Notes: generated from the sequence alone by a model not told the origin. Shown: positions 1 to 7,276, numbered from the stretch's first letter. The stretch: DNA of 8,742 nucleotides from Gammaproteobacteria bacterium (GCA_030594925.1 JAUVEG010000040.1:1-8742); one strand, 5' to 3'. Program-made: numbers and translations.

Positions 1-388
1 CGTCAAATATTCAGTGACGCCCTGCTCTGACTACCACACCGAAAAAGTTGTGGGCGCTGGTAAAAACCAGCTGCGCGCCGCCATCAATGCACATCTGAAG
101 CAAGCAGCAGCCTGTTTCGATTTTGCCGTACAAATGCAAACTAATCCGGACTCCATGCCGATCGAGGACGCCTCGATCATCTGGGACGAAGAGGTTTCAC
201 CCTTCCGGAGAGTTGCAACCATCACCATTGAAAACCAGGAGTTTGACAACCCGCAGGCGCTGGCAGCCTGCGAACGCAGCAGTTTTAATCCCTGGCAAAG
301 CCTTGCTGCTCACGAGCCACTGGGAAGAATGAATGAGGTTCGCCGCAAGATCTACCAGAGTGCCGCCGAGCTGCGACACAAGGAGTAA
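1..388 (+). CDS. Catalase-like haem protein (y4iL-like), C-terminal part only
   Basis: The frame is already open at the left edge (codons run from base 2), so the N-terminal two thirds lie outside the window. The GTG at 14 is probably internal. The visible ~128 residues match the C-terminal end of the complete catalase-like protein at 3731-4936. Shared landmarks are a Q-x-Q-T-[ND]-P-x-x-MPIE block, a W-x-E-x-x-SPF block, a NPW motif, an H-x-PLG motif and a final R-x-x-x-Y (Arg at 341-343, Tyr at 353-355). In catalases R-x-x-x-Y supplies the proximal haem-ligand Tyr and its Arg partner, so haem binding is likely. The distal His/Asn region is out of view, so catalase or peroxidase activity cannot be judged. 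The stop overlaps the next gene's ribosome binding site (AGGAG, 381-385). Family call is fairly sure; function is inferred from catalase-related haem proteins, many of which act as organic-peroxide peroxidases. Confidence 0.85.
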   Translation, partial: VKYSVTPCSDYHTEKVVGAGKNQLRAAINAHLKQAAACFDFAVQMQTNPDSMPIEDASIIWDEEVSPFRRVATITIENQEFDNPQALAACERSSFNPWQSLAAHEPLGRMNEVRRKIYQSAAELRHKE

Positions 389-393
389 CGAAG

Positions 394-849
394 ATGCGAA
401 ATTCTGTAACAAAATGGCTAAAAAAATCGCGTGAGGAACTTGACGAAATCTATCGCAATGCCAGCCCGGGAGAGATCCCCCGTGGCGATACGCGTGGCAC
501 AGCTATCCTGACCGGCTCACTTCTCTCCAGGACTGTGGCGGCATTTGCACGCCTGTTTGCATGGCAGGGAAAGGTTTTCGACCTCTTCTGTCCCGATGGA
601 GATGCGGGGATTCTTGTCAACAAAATCACACCATTCAGCCTGACATTCATTGTTGCCAAGGTCTACCGCGGCGACAGCTGGCTCGACGGCAGGGAGACCA
701 TCATCATCGATTACTCAAGCACCTCGTTTTTTGCCAAAGTCATCCGCGACGAGATCCGTGAGATCGAACCCGGCGTCTACCTTGGCAAGGTGTGGTGGGG
801 TAAAACCCGCATCCTGGACTTTGCCCTGACACGAAAGATTACCAAATAA
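394..849 (+). CDS. Conserved protein of unknown function, 151 aa
   Basis: I do not recognise a named family with certainty. The start is well supported: ATG at 394 sits 8 nt after AGGAG (381-385), which overlaps the upstream gene's end, so the two are probably co-translated. The N-terminus is basic and helical. Residues ~40-60 are hydrophobic or amphipathic (Leu/Ala/Phe-rich, before a W-Q-G-K-V-F motif). The rest alternates hydrophobic and polar residues like beta strands, with landmarks W-L-D-G-R, D-Y-S-x-T-S, R-D-E-I-R-E and P-G-x-Y-L-G. It ends in a short strand and a basic tail. The overall look (glycine-turned strands, aromatic residues, small size) would fit a lipocalin- or nitrobindin-like barrel that binds lipid or haem, but this is a guess from strand pattern only. 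No signal peptide. Its place between haem-protein genes suggests a role in the same peroxide pathway. Confidence 0.8.
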   Translation: MRNSVTKWLKKSREELDEIYRNASPGEIPRGDTRGTAILTGSLLSRTVAAFARLFAWQGKVFDLFCPDGDAGILVNKITPFSLTFIVAKVYRGDSWLDGRETIIIDYSSTSFFAKVIRDEIREIEPGVYLGKVWWGKTRILDFALTRKITK

Positions 850-853
850 GGAG
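848..853 (+). promoter_or_regulatory. Strong ribosome binding site pointing at ATG 862, not at the long gene
   Basis: AAGGAG overlaps the TAA stop of the 151-aa gene (847-849). It lies 8 nt before ATG 862, the ideal distance, but 22 nt before ATG 876 and 31 nt before ATG 885, the two candidate starts of the long downstream frame. Confidence 0.6.
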
Positions 854-861
854 CCGCGCAA

Positions 862-888
862 ATGTTCAATCAGAGATGCAAGAGATGA
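862..888 (+). other. Eight-residue leader frame ending in an ATGA overlap
   Basis: ATG 862 opens a frame of eight sense codons ending in TGA at 886-888. That stop overlaps ATG 885, an in-frame start for the long downstream gene. Ribosomes loaded at AAGGAG (848-853) could translate this mini-frame and re-initiate at 885. Alternatively, a small indel may have moved the original start out of frame. The layout is directly visible; its use is inference. Confidence 0.4.
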
Positions 889-2189
889 CACCTCAATCGA
901 CTTTCATGATAGTCGCAACTGTGCGTGATGCAGAGATGGAAAACCTGCGCACTCTTCTGGCGAGCATGAACAAAGGCGTTGGACAAGCCGATCCCGATAA
1001 CGCTCTTGTCTCTTTCGGCCACTTCGATCGCCTACACGTTGCGCGTTTTGTCATCATCGAAGCAAACACAGCGAGTGACATTACAGCATATGGATTAACG
1101 CCATACCCGTGGCAAGCATCCCTGGCTTTTCTCGGGGATTGTGACGGTGACAGTGGTGCATTTCTTGCACAACTTGCAGATCAGGCAGGCCCTGGCCTGA
1201 TAAAAATATTTTCACTCTGTGAAAGCTTTGCAGGAGAAGAGAGCCGTCTGCTGGCATGGATGAAAGCACACCAACTCCAGCCTGCGGCTAATTACGTCAA
1301 CTGGATTGGTAGAACAGTGATACAGGTGCATGAAGAGGCCGCACTGCATCGTACGCTCACTCTCTATTTACAGCAAATCGCCGATAATACCGGCCGGAAA
1401 AACAGCCGCGCCCTACGACAGCAATTGCTCTCCCATATCGAAATGGAGAAGCATGCAGGAGGTCTCAGTTTGACCCCCTCGGCACCGACACCCTGCGGGT
1501 GGGAAATCCGTAATCTGTTACACAAGATCGGAATTCCACTGCTTTTGCTGCTTCTCTCCCCACTGTTCCTTCTCGCCGCTCCCATTCTGGCTTTGCGTTT
1601 GCGCATGCTGGAACGCTCGGATCCTGAGATTGTTATCCGCGCCCGGCGGCAACATATCAGCGAGCTGTCAATTCAGGAAGACCGCTATGTCAGCAACCAG
1701 TTCAATGTCTTCGGCGATGTCAAACCGGGACTCTTCCGTCTGCTGCTGCTCAAGTTTTTACTGCTGCTGCTCGACTACGCCTCGAGACACGTCTATAAGC
1801 GCGGCTTTCTCACCCGGGTGAGAACCATCCACTTCGCACGCTGGGTGCTCATGGACGACAATCGCAGGATCTTCTTCGCCAGCAATTATGACGGCAGCCA
1901 GGAGAGCTACATGGACGACTTCATCAACAAGGTTGGCTGGGGACTGAACCTTGTCTTCAGCAATGGCGTGGCCTATCCCTCCACACGATGGCTGGTCAAG
2001 GAGGGCGCTCACCATGAGCAGAAATTCAAGCAGACGCTAAGACGCCACCAATTGCCCTCCGAGGTCTGGTACAAGGCCTATCCGGATCTCACAGCTTATG
2101 AACTCTCGCGCAACAGCCGTATTCGCCAGGGTGTGGAAAACCGCCAGTCCAGTGACTCGGAAATTCGTGAATGGCTAAACCTGATCTAA
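876..2189 (+). CDS. Unknown protein, 437 aa, with two H-x-A-R domains around a hydrophobic centre
   Basis: I do not know a named family. Three parts are visible. The N-terminal half (~1-150) has alternating strands and helices and an H-V-A-R-F motif (His54-Arg57). The middle has a strong hydrophobic segment at ~218-240 and a weaker Leu-rich one at ~286-300, broken by one Lys. The C-terminal half (~305-437) has an H-F-A-R-W motif (His319-Arg322), then F-x-S-N-Y-D-G, a W-G-x-x-L-x-x-x-F-S-N stretch and a V-W-Y-x-A-Y-P-D-L motif. The matching H-x-A-R-aromatic-V motifs suggest two related ferredoxin-like (dimeric alpha/beta-barrel) domains, the fold class of DyP peroxidases and chlorite dismutases; this is inference. 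The hydrophobic middle implies membrane attachment, with no cleavable signal. The start is uncertain: ATG 876 is used here, ATG 885 is equally likely. The DyP gene follows in the same frame after one stop, so a role with that peroxidase is plausible. Confidence 0.8.
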   Translation: MQEMTPQSTFMIVATVRDAEMENLRTLLASMNKGVGQADPDNALVSFGHFDRLHVARFVIIEANTASDITAYGLTPYPWQASLAFLGDCDGDSGAFLAQLADQAGPGLIKIFSLCESFAGEESRLLAWMKAHQLQPAANYVNWIGRTVIQVHEEAALHRTLTLYLQQIADNTGRKNSRALRQQLLSHIEMEKHAGGLSLTPSAPTPCGWEIRNLLHKIGIPLLLLLLSPLFLLAAPILALRLRMLERSDPEIVIRARRQHISELSIQEDRYVSNQFNVFGDVKPGLFRLLLLKFLLLLLDYASRHVYKRGFLTRVRTIHFARWVLMDDNRRIFFASNYDGSQESYMDDFINKVGWGLNLVFSNGVAYPSTRWLVKEGAHHEQKFKQTLRRHQLPSEVWYKAYPDLTAYELSRNSRIRQGVENRQSSDSEIREWLNLI

Positions 2190-2201
2190 TGGTTTGTGAA
2201 G

Positions 2202-3734
2202 ATGAAATATCCACAAAATTTTGAATTTGACGACCTCCAGGGACTGCTGCGTTTCGGTCATGGAAAATTACGCGGCAGTTGCTTCCTGCTGCTGAATATT
2301 GTGGATGTGGATGCCGCCAGAGAGTGGCTCAATACAGCTCCCGTCAGCAGTGCAGTCACGACGAATCCACTACCTGACAGGGCGCTGCAGATTGCTTTCT
2401 CAGTAGATGGTTTGCGGGCATTGGGACTCCGTGAATCGATCATCGCAGACTTTTCAGATGAGTTCATCGTCGGTATGACTGGAGATGAAAGCCGCTCCCG
2501 CCGCCTTGGTGATGTTGGCGCCAACGCACCGCAGCAATGGGACTGGGGTGGCGATGCCTCGCATACACCGCATATTCTCCTGCTGCTGTATGCCGCAAAG
2601 GATGGCATCGGCGCCTGGCGAAGCCACGTCGAAGATGAACAGTTTATACAGGCATTCGAGTTGTTTAGAGAATTACCCACCCGGGATATAGGATCAATAG
2701 AACCTTTCGGATTTCTCGACGGCATTAGCCAGCCAAGAATTGACTGGGCGCATCGACAAGGTACTGATCTGCATGAACGCGATCGCTACTCCAACTGGCT
2801 GGCCGCAGGAGAGGTTGTGCTCGGCTATGCGAATGAATATGGAGAGTACAGCAACAGGCCGCTCATCGAACCGCATGAAGATGAACTTGCGACCGGTTTG
2901 CCGGACGCCGAAGAGCAATTGACGCGCAAGGACTTTGGACGCAATGGATCCTACCTTGTCATTCGACAGCTGCATCAGGATGTTCCCGGCTTCTGGGGAT
3001 TTGTCGACCAGGCATCAGGCTCTACTGAAGAGCGTGATCAGCTCGCTGCATCCATGGTCGGCAGACATCGTGATGGTTCGCCATTGATCCCGACATCCAT
3101 TGAAGAGATCCCGGGTGTTTCACCGCAAAACAGTGAAAATCAATTTACCTACGCAGCTGATCCTGACGGGTACCTCTGCCCATTCGGCGCCCATGTTCGC
3201 AGAGCCAATCCTCGCACTGGTGATTATCCTCCCGCAGTGACGGGGTTTATCAGCCGATTCATCAGGCTATTCGGTTTTGGTCTGAAGCGTCCGGATGAAG
3301 ACCTGGTCGCCTCCACCCGTTTCCACAGGCTGCTGCGCCGTGGCCGTGGCTATGGCCGGGTGCTCGCCCCGGAAGATGCCATCAAAGCGGATGCGCCTGA
3401 CGGCGAGCGCGGTTTGCAGTTCATCTGTCTGGTGGCGAACATCTCGCGTCAATTCGAGTTTGTGCAAAATGCATGGATGATGAACAGCAACTTCAGTGGC
3501 GTGAATAACGAAAGCGATCCGCTATTGGGAAATCGCGAACCCTTACTCAATGGCGACGACACAGACCGGTTCAGCCGCCCTGACCCGGCCGGACCGATGC
3601 AGAAAACCTGCCGCCTGCCGCAATTTGTCACTGTACGCGGCGGCGGCTATTTTTTCATGCCGGGTCTGCGCGCATTGAGATATATCGCCGCCCTTCCTGG
3701 CAGCGATAAGAATGGCAAGGACAACCCGTCATGA
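2202..3734 (+). CDS. DyP-type haem peroxidase
   Basis: This is a dye-decolorising-type peroxidase, which uses H2O2 to oxidise organic substrates at a haem. Residues are counted from ATG 2202. The family signature G-x-x-D-G is at 170-174 with the distal catalytic Asp173. The proximal haem-ligand block A-H-V-R-R-x-N-P-R puts the ligand at His331. The F-H-R-L-L-R-R-G block (374-381) carries the expected distal Arg. A F-V-Q-x-x-W-M-x-N motif and the usual C-terminal R-G-G-G-Y-F-F-x-P-G follow. All key residues are present, so the enzyme should be active. At 510 residues it is on the long side for DyP. There is no Tat or Sec signal, so it is probably cytoplasmic, perhaps near the membrane with its neighbour. 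GTG 2196 is a possible earlier start; neither has a clear ribosome binding site, and translation may be coupled to the gene ending at 2189. Its stop overlaps the next start as ATGA. Substrate unknown. Confidence 0.93.
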   Translation: MKYPQNFEFDDLQGLLRFGHGKLRGSCFLLLNIVDVDAAREWLNTAPVSSAVTTNPLPDRALQIAFSVDGLRALGLRESIIADFSDEFIVGMTGDESRSRRLGDVGANAPQQWDWGGDASHTPHILLLLYAAKDGIGAWRSHVEDEQFIQAFELFRELPTRDIGSIEPFGFLDGISQPRIDWAHRQGTDLHERDRYSNWLAAGEVVLGYANEYGEYSNRPLIEPHEDELATGLPDAEEQLTRKDFGRNGSYLVIRQLHQDVPGFWGFVDQASGSTEERDQLAASMVGRHRDGSPLIPTSIEEIPGVSPQNSENQFTYAADPDGYLCPFGAHVRRANPRTGDYPPAVTGFISRFIRLFGFGLKRPDEDLVASTRFHRLLRRGRGYGRVLAPEDAIKADAPDGERGLQFICLVANISRQFEFVQNAWMMNSNFSGVNNESDPLLGNREPLLNGDDTDRFSRPDPAGPMQKTCRLPQFVTVRGGGYFFMPGLRALRYIAALPGSDKNGKDNPS

Positions 3735-4936
3735 CGATCAAAACCCGCATCCTGAAATTCATTCACCACATTTTGCTGCAACTGCTGCATATCGAACGCA
3801 GGCTGGAACCCTGGTTTCGCCCGCTGCTGAACCGGCTGTTTCGAGAGCCATCTGCGAAAGTGGTGCAGTTCCTGATCAACCTGTGGCGCAAGGATGAAAA
3901 TCTGCAGCTGGCGGAGGAGACTATCGACCCGGACGAAGAACAGAGTCTGGATGAGATCATCGATCTCATGGCCGATCAGATGCGCGGACATTTCAAACCC
4001 GGGGGTTACGAACGCGGCGGCAATACCAAGACACACGGCATTGTGCGGGCTACGGTCACCATTCGTGATGACCTGCCGGAGCATTGCCGCAGGGGTGTAT
4101 TTGCAATACCCAGAAGCTACCCTGCCTACGTGCGTTTTTCCGGCCCCGGGCCGGATGTGCCCGCTGATATCGAGGACGTCGGATTCGTCAGCATGGCTGT
4201 GAAACTCATGGATGTGCCCGGTGAAAAATTGATGGATGAAGAACGATTTACCCAGGACTTCATCACCATTTGCACGCCGACCTTTGTCACGCCCGACACC
4301 AGGGAGAATGCCAAGCTGCAGCAGTGGAGCCTGCTGGATATGCCCATCTACTACTTCCTCAACCCGAAAGATCTGCATCTGCTCGACTTCATGATGCAAA
4401 GCCTGTGGAACGAGACCCAGTACAATCCGCTTGGCCAGCGCTACTGGAGCTGCGTTCCCTACCTGCTGGGCGAGGGCCAGGCGATGATGTATTCATTCGC
4501 GCCCAAAACAGCGGTTGATACAAAAATCCCCGGCCTCCCCTTCGCTACGCCGCCGTTGAACTACCTGCGGGAAAACATGATCAAAACACTGAATAGGAAG
4601 GATGTGGAATTTGACCTGATGATCCAGCTGCAGACCGATCCGCATTTGATGCCCATCGAAAACGCCGCCGTTCGCTGGCCGGAGAAACTCTCCCCGTTTA
4701 TTCCGGCCGCCACAGTGCATATCCCCAAACAGCAATTTGATTTTGATGCCCAGTTCGATTTTGCCAAACGTCTGAAGATGAACCCCTGGCACTGCCTGCC
4801 GGAGCACCGGCCGCTCGGCAATCAAAGCCGCGCACGCTTGAGAATGTATCAAGAACTCTCCAAATTCCGGCAAAAGATGAACCAGACGACCCATCTGGAA
4901 CCGACCGGGAATGAGGTGTTTGACACAAAACACTAA
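3731..4936 (+). CDS. Catalase-like haem protein (y4iL-like), complete
   Basis: This is a small catalase-family protein, 401 aa, against ~480 or more for true catalases. The start ATG overlaps the DyP stop (ATGA, 3731-3734), showing translational coupling. Residues ~1-60 form an unusual basic, amphipathic helical extension before the catalase core. Core landmarks are a T-H-G with distal His102, a Y-P-A-Y-V-R-F-S-G haem-pocket strand, a D-F-x-x-x-C-T-P-T-F segment at ~177-185, an M-P-I-E block, an N-P-W-H motif, an H-R-P-L-G motif, and R369-x-x-x-Y373, matching the proximal Arg/Tyr pair of catalases. The distal Asn expected just before the T-P or H-P of the ~180 segment seems replaced by Cys181, with Ile180 before it. 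This may favour peroxidase or other hydroperoxide chemistry over H2O2 dismutation. It is a paralogue of the gene at 1-388. The stop overlaps the convergent protease gene. Family call is firm; activity is inferred. Confidence 0.92.
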   Translation: MTIKTRILKFIHHILLQLLHIERRLEPWFRPLLNRLFREPSAKVVQFLINLWRKDENLQLAEETIDPDEEQSLDEIIDLMADQMRGHFKPGGYERGGNTKTHGIVRATVTIRDDLPEHCRRGVFAIPRSYPAYVRFSGPGPDVPADIEDVGFVSMAVKLMDVPGEKLMDEERFTQDFITICTPTFVTPDTRENAKLQQWSLLDMPIYYFLNPKDLHLLDFMMQSLWNETQYNPLGQRYWSCVPYLLGEGQAMMYSFAPKTAVDTKIPGLPFATPPLNYLRENMIKTLNRKDVEFDLMIQLQTDPHLMPIENAAVRWPEKLSPFIPAATVHIPKQQFDFDAQFDFAKRLKMNPWHCLPEHRPLGNQSRARLRMYQELSKFRQKMNQTTHLEPTGNEVFDTKH

Positions 4937-7218
4937 GCCGGATGAATCACAATACTCCAGCTGTTCAATTTGCCGAGATCAAGGCCAGCTCGATCTGATA
5001 CGCGCAGCTGCCAGTCACCGCTGATCGTCTCTCCAGCCAGGTTCTCTAACCCGGGTGTCGTGGCTGTCGTAAAAGTCGTGACGACATCGTCTGAATTTCC
5101 CCCGCTTTCATCGTGAAGGTTCACCTCTGTACCAGCAGGAGAGCGCACACTGATCTGCAGATCGCCGATGTAGGTGTGAGTAATATCGACAGAGATTTCC
5201 ACGCTGCCGACATTACCGGAGGCATTGCTTGAGAGGCTCCGCTGGATCCCTAGCGGATCATTGTCCGGGATATGCATACCGGGTGCATCCTCCAATACAA
5301 CATCCCCTTGCGGAAGTCCGACTGTGGAAAATTCGAGAGCCCAGCGATCAAGCGTGCCAATATCTACAGAAGCCAGATCCTGAACCCGCAGCCGCCAGTC
5401 ACCTCTGGTTGTATGACCGTGGAGTATTGCCAACTCCTGCAAGTCCGACTCGTCGATCGTTTTTTGTATGTTGTCAGCGCCGCCACCCTGGTGACGCTGA
5501 TGCAGAATGATGTCATCACCCCACGGCGTCAGTAATGTAACCAGCAGATCCCCGCGGTAGGTATGGGAAATCTCCAGCGTCACCTGGATACCGGCAATGC
5601 TCGCGTCCTGGTCGATGCTAATGGTGTCTGTAATTCCGACGGCTTGATCATCAGGAATATCCAACGAGGGAGCCGATTCGCCTGTTACCCTTTGCATGCT
5701 GCCATCCGATGACAACCTGGTTTTGAAACTCACAGAGGAGCCGGGTGCAGTAATCTCATAGATATCCAGATTTGAGACTGTTCCATCCCACCACTTGCTG
5801 TCTGGAGCCGTTGAATCGGCGAAGCGATTGCTTGTCTGACCAAACAGGTCCGTTGAATCCCCGTAATGAGAGCGCAACGTTTCCAGGCTAAAATTCCCAT
5901 CTGCCTGTTCAAGTGAAAGCTCGTAATGTTTTCCGGGCAACATTTGTTCATTATTGTTGTCGCCATCCTCATCGACATGCCAAATGGTCAGGCCTTCATC
6001 AGGAAGGGAGATGTCGCGATCACTCTTCGAGCGGTTCTCAATGAGGAAGTACTCACCACTGCTTCTGGAATAGATGGCGAATTCATTTTCTCCGGCACGT
6101 AGCGTCAGTTGCTGATCGTGCTGAATTGACGCCACATTTTTGGCCCACCCGGACAAGCGTTTCAGATAGGCGGAGATGTGAGTCGGATTTTTATCACTGA
6201 TATTGCCACCGGAGCACATCAGGCAATAGGCCCCTACACCGCTTGATTCATAACCGTAATCATATAAATCGGGGTAGTCACATAACATATGTCCATTTTC
6301 ATGACAAAAAGTACCAAGCGTCAATTCATAGCTCATGTCGGTAAATTGATAGTCAAACGCAAACTTTCCGGGCGCTAGCTGAATACGCGATGCAAGGTTC
6401 CATGCGTGAGGCCACAGTCCCTCATTCCAGTTGTTATCAACTCCCCCTGCATAATAGACATTCATGGCGTAAACATATCCACCGCTGTCTGCTGTGAGTG
6501 GTGTAAAGTCGAAATTATTTGCCTGCAGATGCGTTAGCGCCTCTACAATCAGCTGTCGCGCACGCACACCCATTGCAATATTGGGGTTTGTGTAGTGTGA
6601 TTTGGGATGCTGCGCCCGATAGTAATCGACGACAATATTCGTGTAGCGACAGCGTCCGATGGAGTTGTCATGGAAATAATCGGACACCGAACCGCTGTTG
6701 CCAAAGCCGGAATAGCCTTGCTGATTACAGAATCGATCTACCTCATCGCGGGAAATCGCACCAGCTTCGTCCGGGAAGTCAATGAGCAGGCAAAGCCCTA
6801 CGAAATCCCCGACGGTGTGCCGTTGCGGCGGCGCCATGAAGGGACCTCTCAAACTGCGTGCCGCTCTGGCCAGGTTCTTACGTTGCTCACGGCGTCGATC
6901 ACAGCGCCGTCCGCCCATCCGTAGCGCTCCCTCCATTCCACGAGCGCGAGCCGCGTCAGGATCAATACGCAAGCCGGGTTGTACCGCAGCGCGCATGCCA
7001 TCCAGGTTTCTCCGTTCACCCGGCGCCGGTTCCAGCATGGTTCCATCACTGGAAACCCGGGCGATCTCAAAGAAACCGCTGTCTGGATTTTTTACGACCG
7101 TATAGCCATCCAGCGTTTCAAATACAGCGTAGTGTTGGTCACCCCAACCACGAACCTCTATCTTCGATCCATCGGGTTGAGTGAATGTAAATTCTTTGCC
7201 TATAAATGGTGAAGCCAT
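4933..7218 (-). CDS. M6-family zinc metalloprotease with two P domains
   Basis: This 761-residue protein resembles the M6 (immune inhibitor A-like) peptidases. Residues 1-~75 look like the M6 propeptide region, with its G-W-G-D and L-D-G-Y-T motifs. The catalytic domain begins near L-C-L-L-I-D-F-P-D (142-150). A D-Y-F-H-D-N-S motif precedes the zinc site H306-E-N-G-H310, followed by a P-D-L-Y-D-Y loop that should carry the third ligand, and a later C-L-M-C turn. Two proprotein-convertase P (Homo B) domains follow at roughly 515-633 and 645-761, each with H-T-Y-x-G-D-L and a closing G-D-W-x-L-R-V strand. No Sec signal peptide is seen at the chosen start, odd for a family that is usually secreted; export may be by another route, or activity may be internal. 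The start is firm: AGGAG lies 9 nt before the ATG. The last four bases overlap the convergent catalase-like gene. Confidence 0.93.
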   Translation of the reverse strand: MASPFIGKEFTFTQPDGSKIEVRGWGDQHYAVFETLDGYTVVKNPDSGFFEIARVSSDGTMLEPAPGERRNLDGMRAAVQPGLRIDPDAARARGMEGALRMGGRRCDRRREQRKNLARAARSLRGPFMAPPQRHTVGDFVGLCLLIDFPDEAGAISRDEVDRFCNQQGYSGFGNSGSVSDYFHDNSIGRCRYTNIVVDYYRAQHPKSHYTNPNIAMGVRARQLIVEALTHLQANNFDFTPLTADSGGYVYAMNVYYAGGVDNNWNEGLWPHAWNLASRIQLAPGKFAFDYQFTDMSYELTLGTFCHENGHMLCDYPDLYDYGYESSGVGAYCLMCSGGNISDKNPTHISAYLKRLSGWAKNVASIQHDQQLTLRAGENEFAIYSRSSGEYFLIENRSKSDRDISLPDEGLTIWHVDEDGDNNNEQMLPGKHYELSLEQADGNFSLETLRSHYGDSTDLFGQTSNRFADSTAPDSKWWDGTVSNLDIYEITAPGSSVSFKTRLSSDGSMQRVTGESAPSLDIPDDQAVGITDTISIDQDASIAGIQVTLEISHTYRGDLLVTLLTPWGDDIILHQRHQGGGADNIQKTIDESDLQELAILHGHTTRGDWRLRVQDLASVDIGTLDRWALEFSTVGLPQGDVVLEDAPGMHIPDNDPLGIQRSLSSNASGNVGSVEISVDITHTYIGDLQISVRSPAGTEVNLHDESGGNSDDVVTTFTTATTPGLENLAGETISGDWQLRVSDRAGLDLGKLNSWSIVIHPA

Positions 7219-7227
7219 TTCTGATTA

Positions 7228-7232
7228 CTCCT
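7228..7232 (-). promoter_or_regulatory. Ribosome binding site of the M6 protease
   Basis: The minus strand reads AGGAG, nine bases before the ATG at 7218. It fixes the protease start and with it the absence of an N-terminal signal peptide. Confidence 0.75.
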
Positions 7233-7276
7233 GTTTGTCTAGAGAAGAGATATACATATCCAGAAACAATCCAGTG

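Noticed and set aside
2189..2224. Short frame from ATG 2189 overlapping the preceding stop (TAATG)
   Set aside because: It ends after 11 codons out of frame with the DyP gene, has no ribosome binding site, and is not placed to re-initiate at the DyP start.
2258..2725. 155-codon open frame on the minus strand
   Set aside because: Antisense shadow of the DyP coding region; Ser/Pro/Arg-rich composition typical of reverse-strand noise.
3690..3734. Possible encapsulin-targeting tail on the DyP peroxidase
   Set aside because: Some DyP enzymes end in a short Gly/Leu/Ile-rich targeting peptide. This one ends in a polar Lys/Asn/Asp/Ser tail, and no encapsulin gene is in the window.
3647..4399. 250-codon open frame on the minus strand
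   Set aside because: It lies fully antisense to the end of the DyP gene and the catalase-like gene, whose motifs are unmistakable, and it shows no domain features of its own.
4493..4933. 146-codon minus-strand frame beside the protease gene
   Set aside because: It overlaps the conserved C-terminal catalase-like region and has no recognisable motif.
6607..7212. Several overlapping plus-strand frames of 77-108 codons
   Set aside because: All are antisense to the N-terminal and catalytic parts of the M6 protease, which has clear family motifs and a ribosome binding site.
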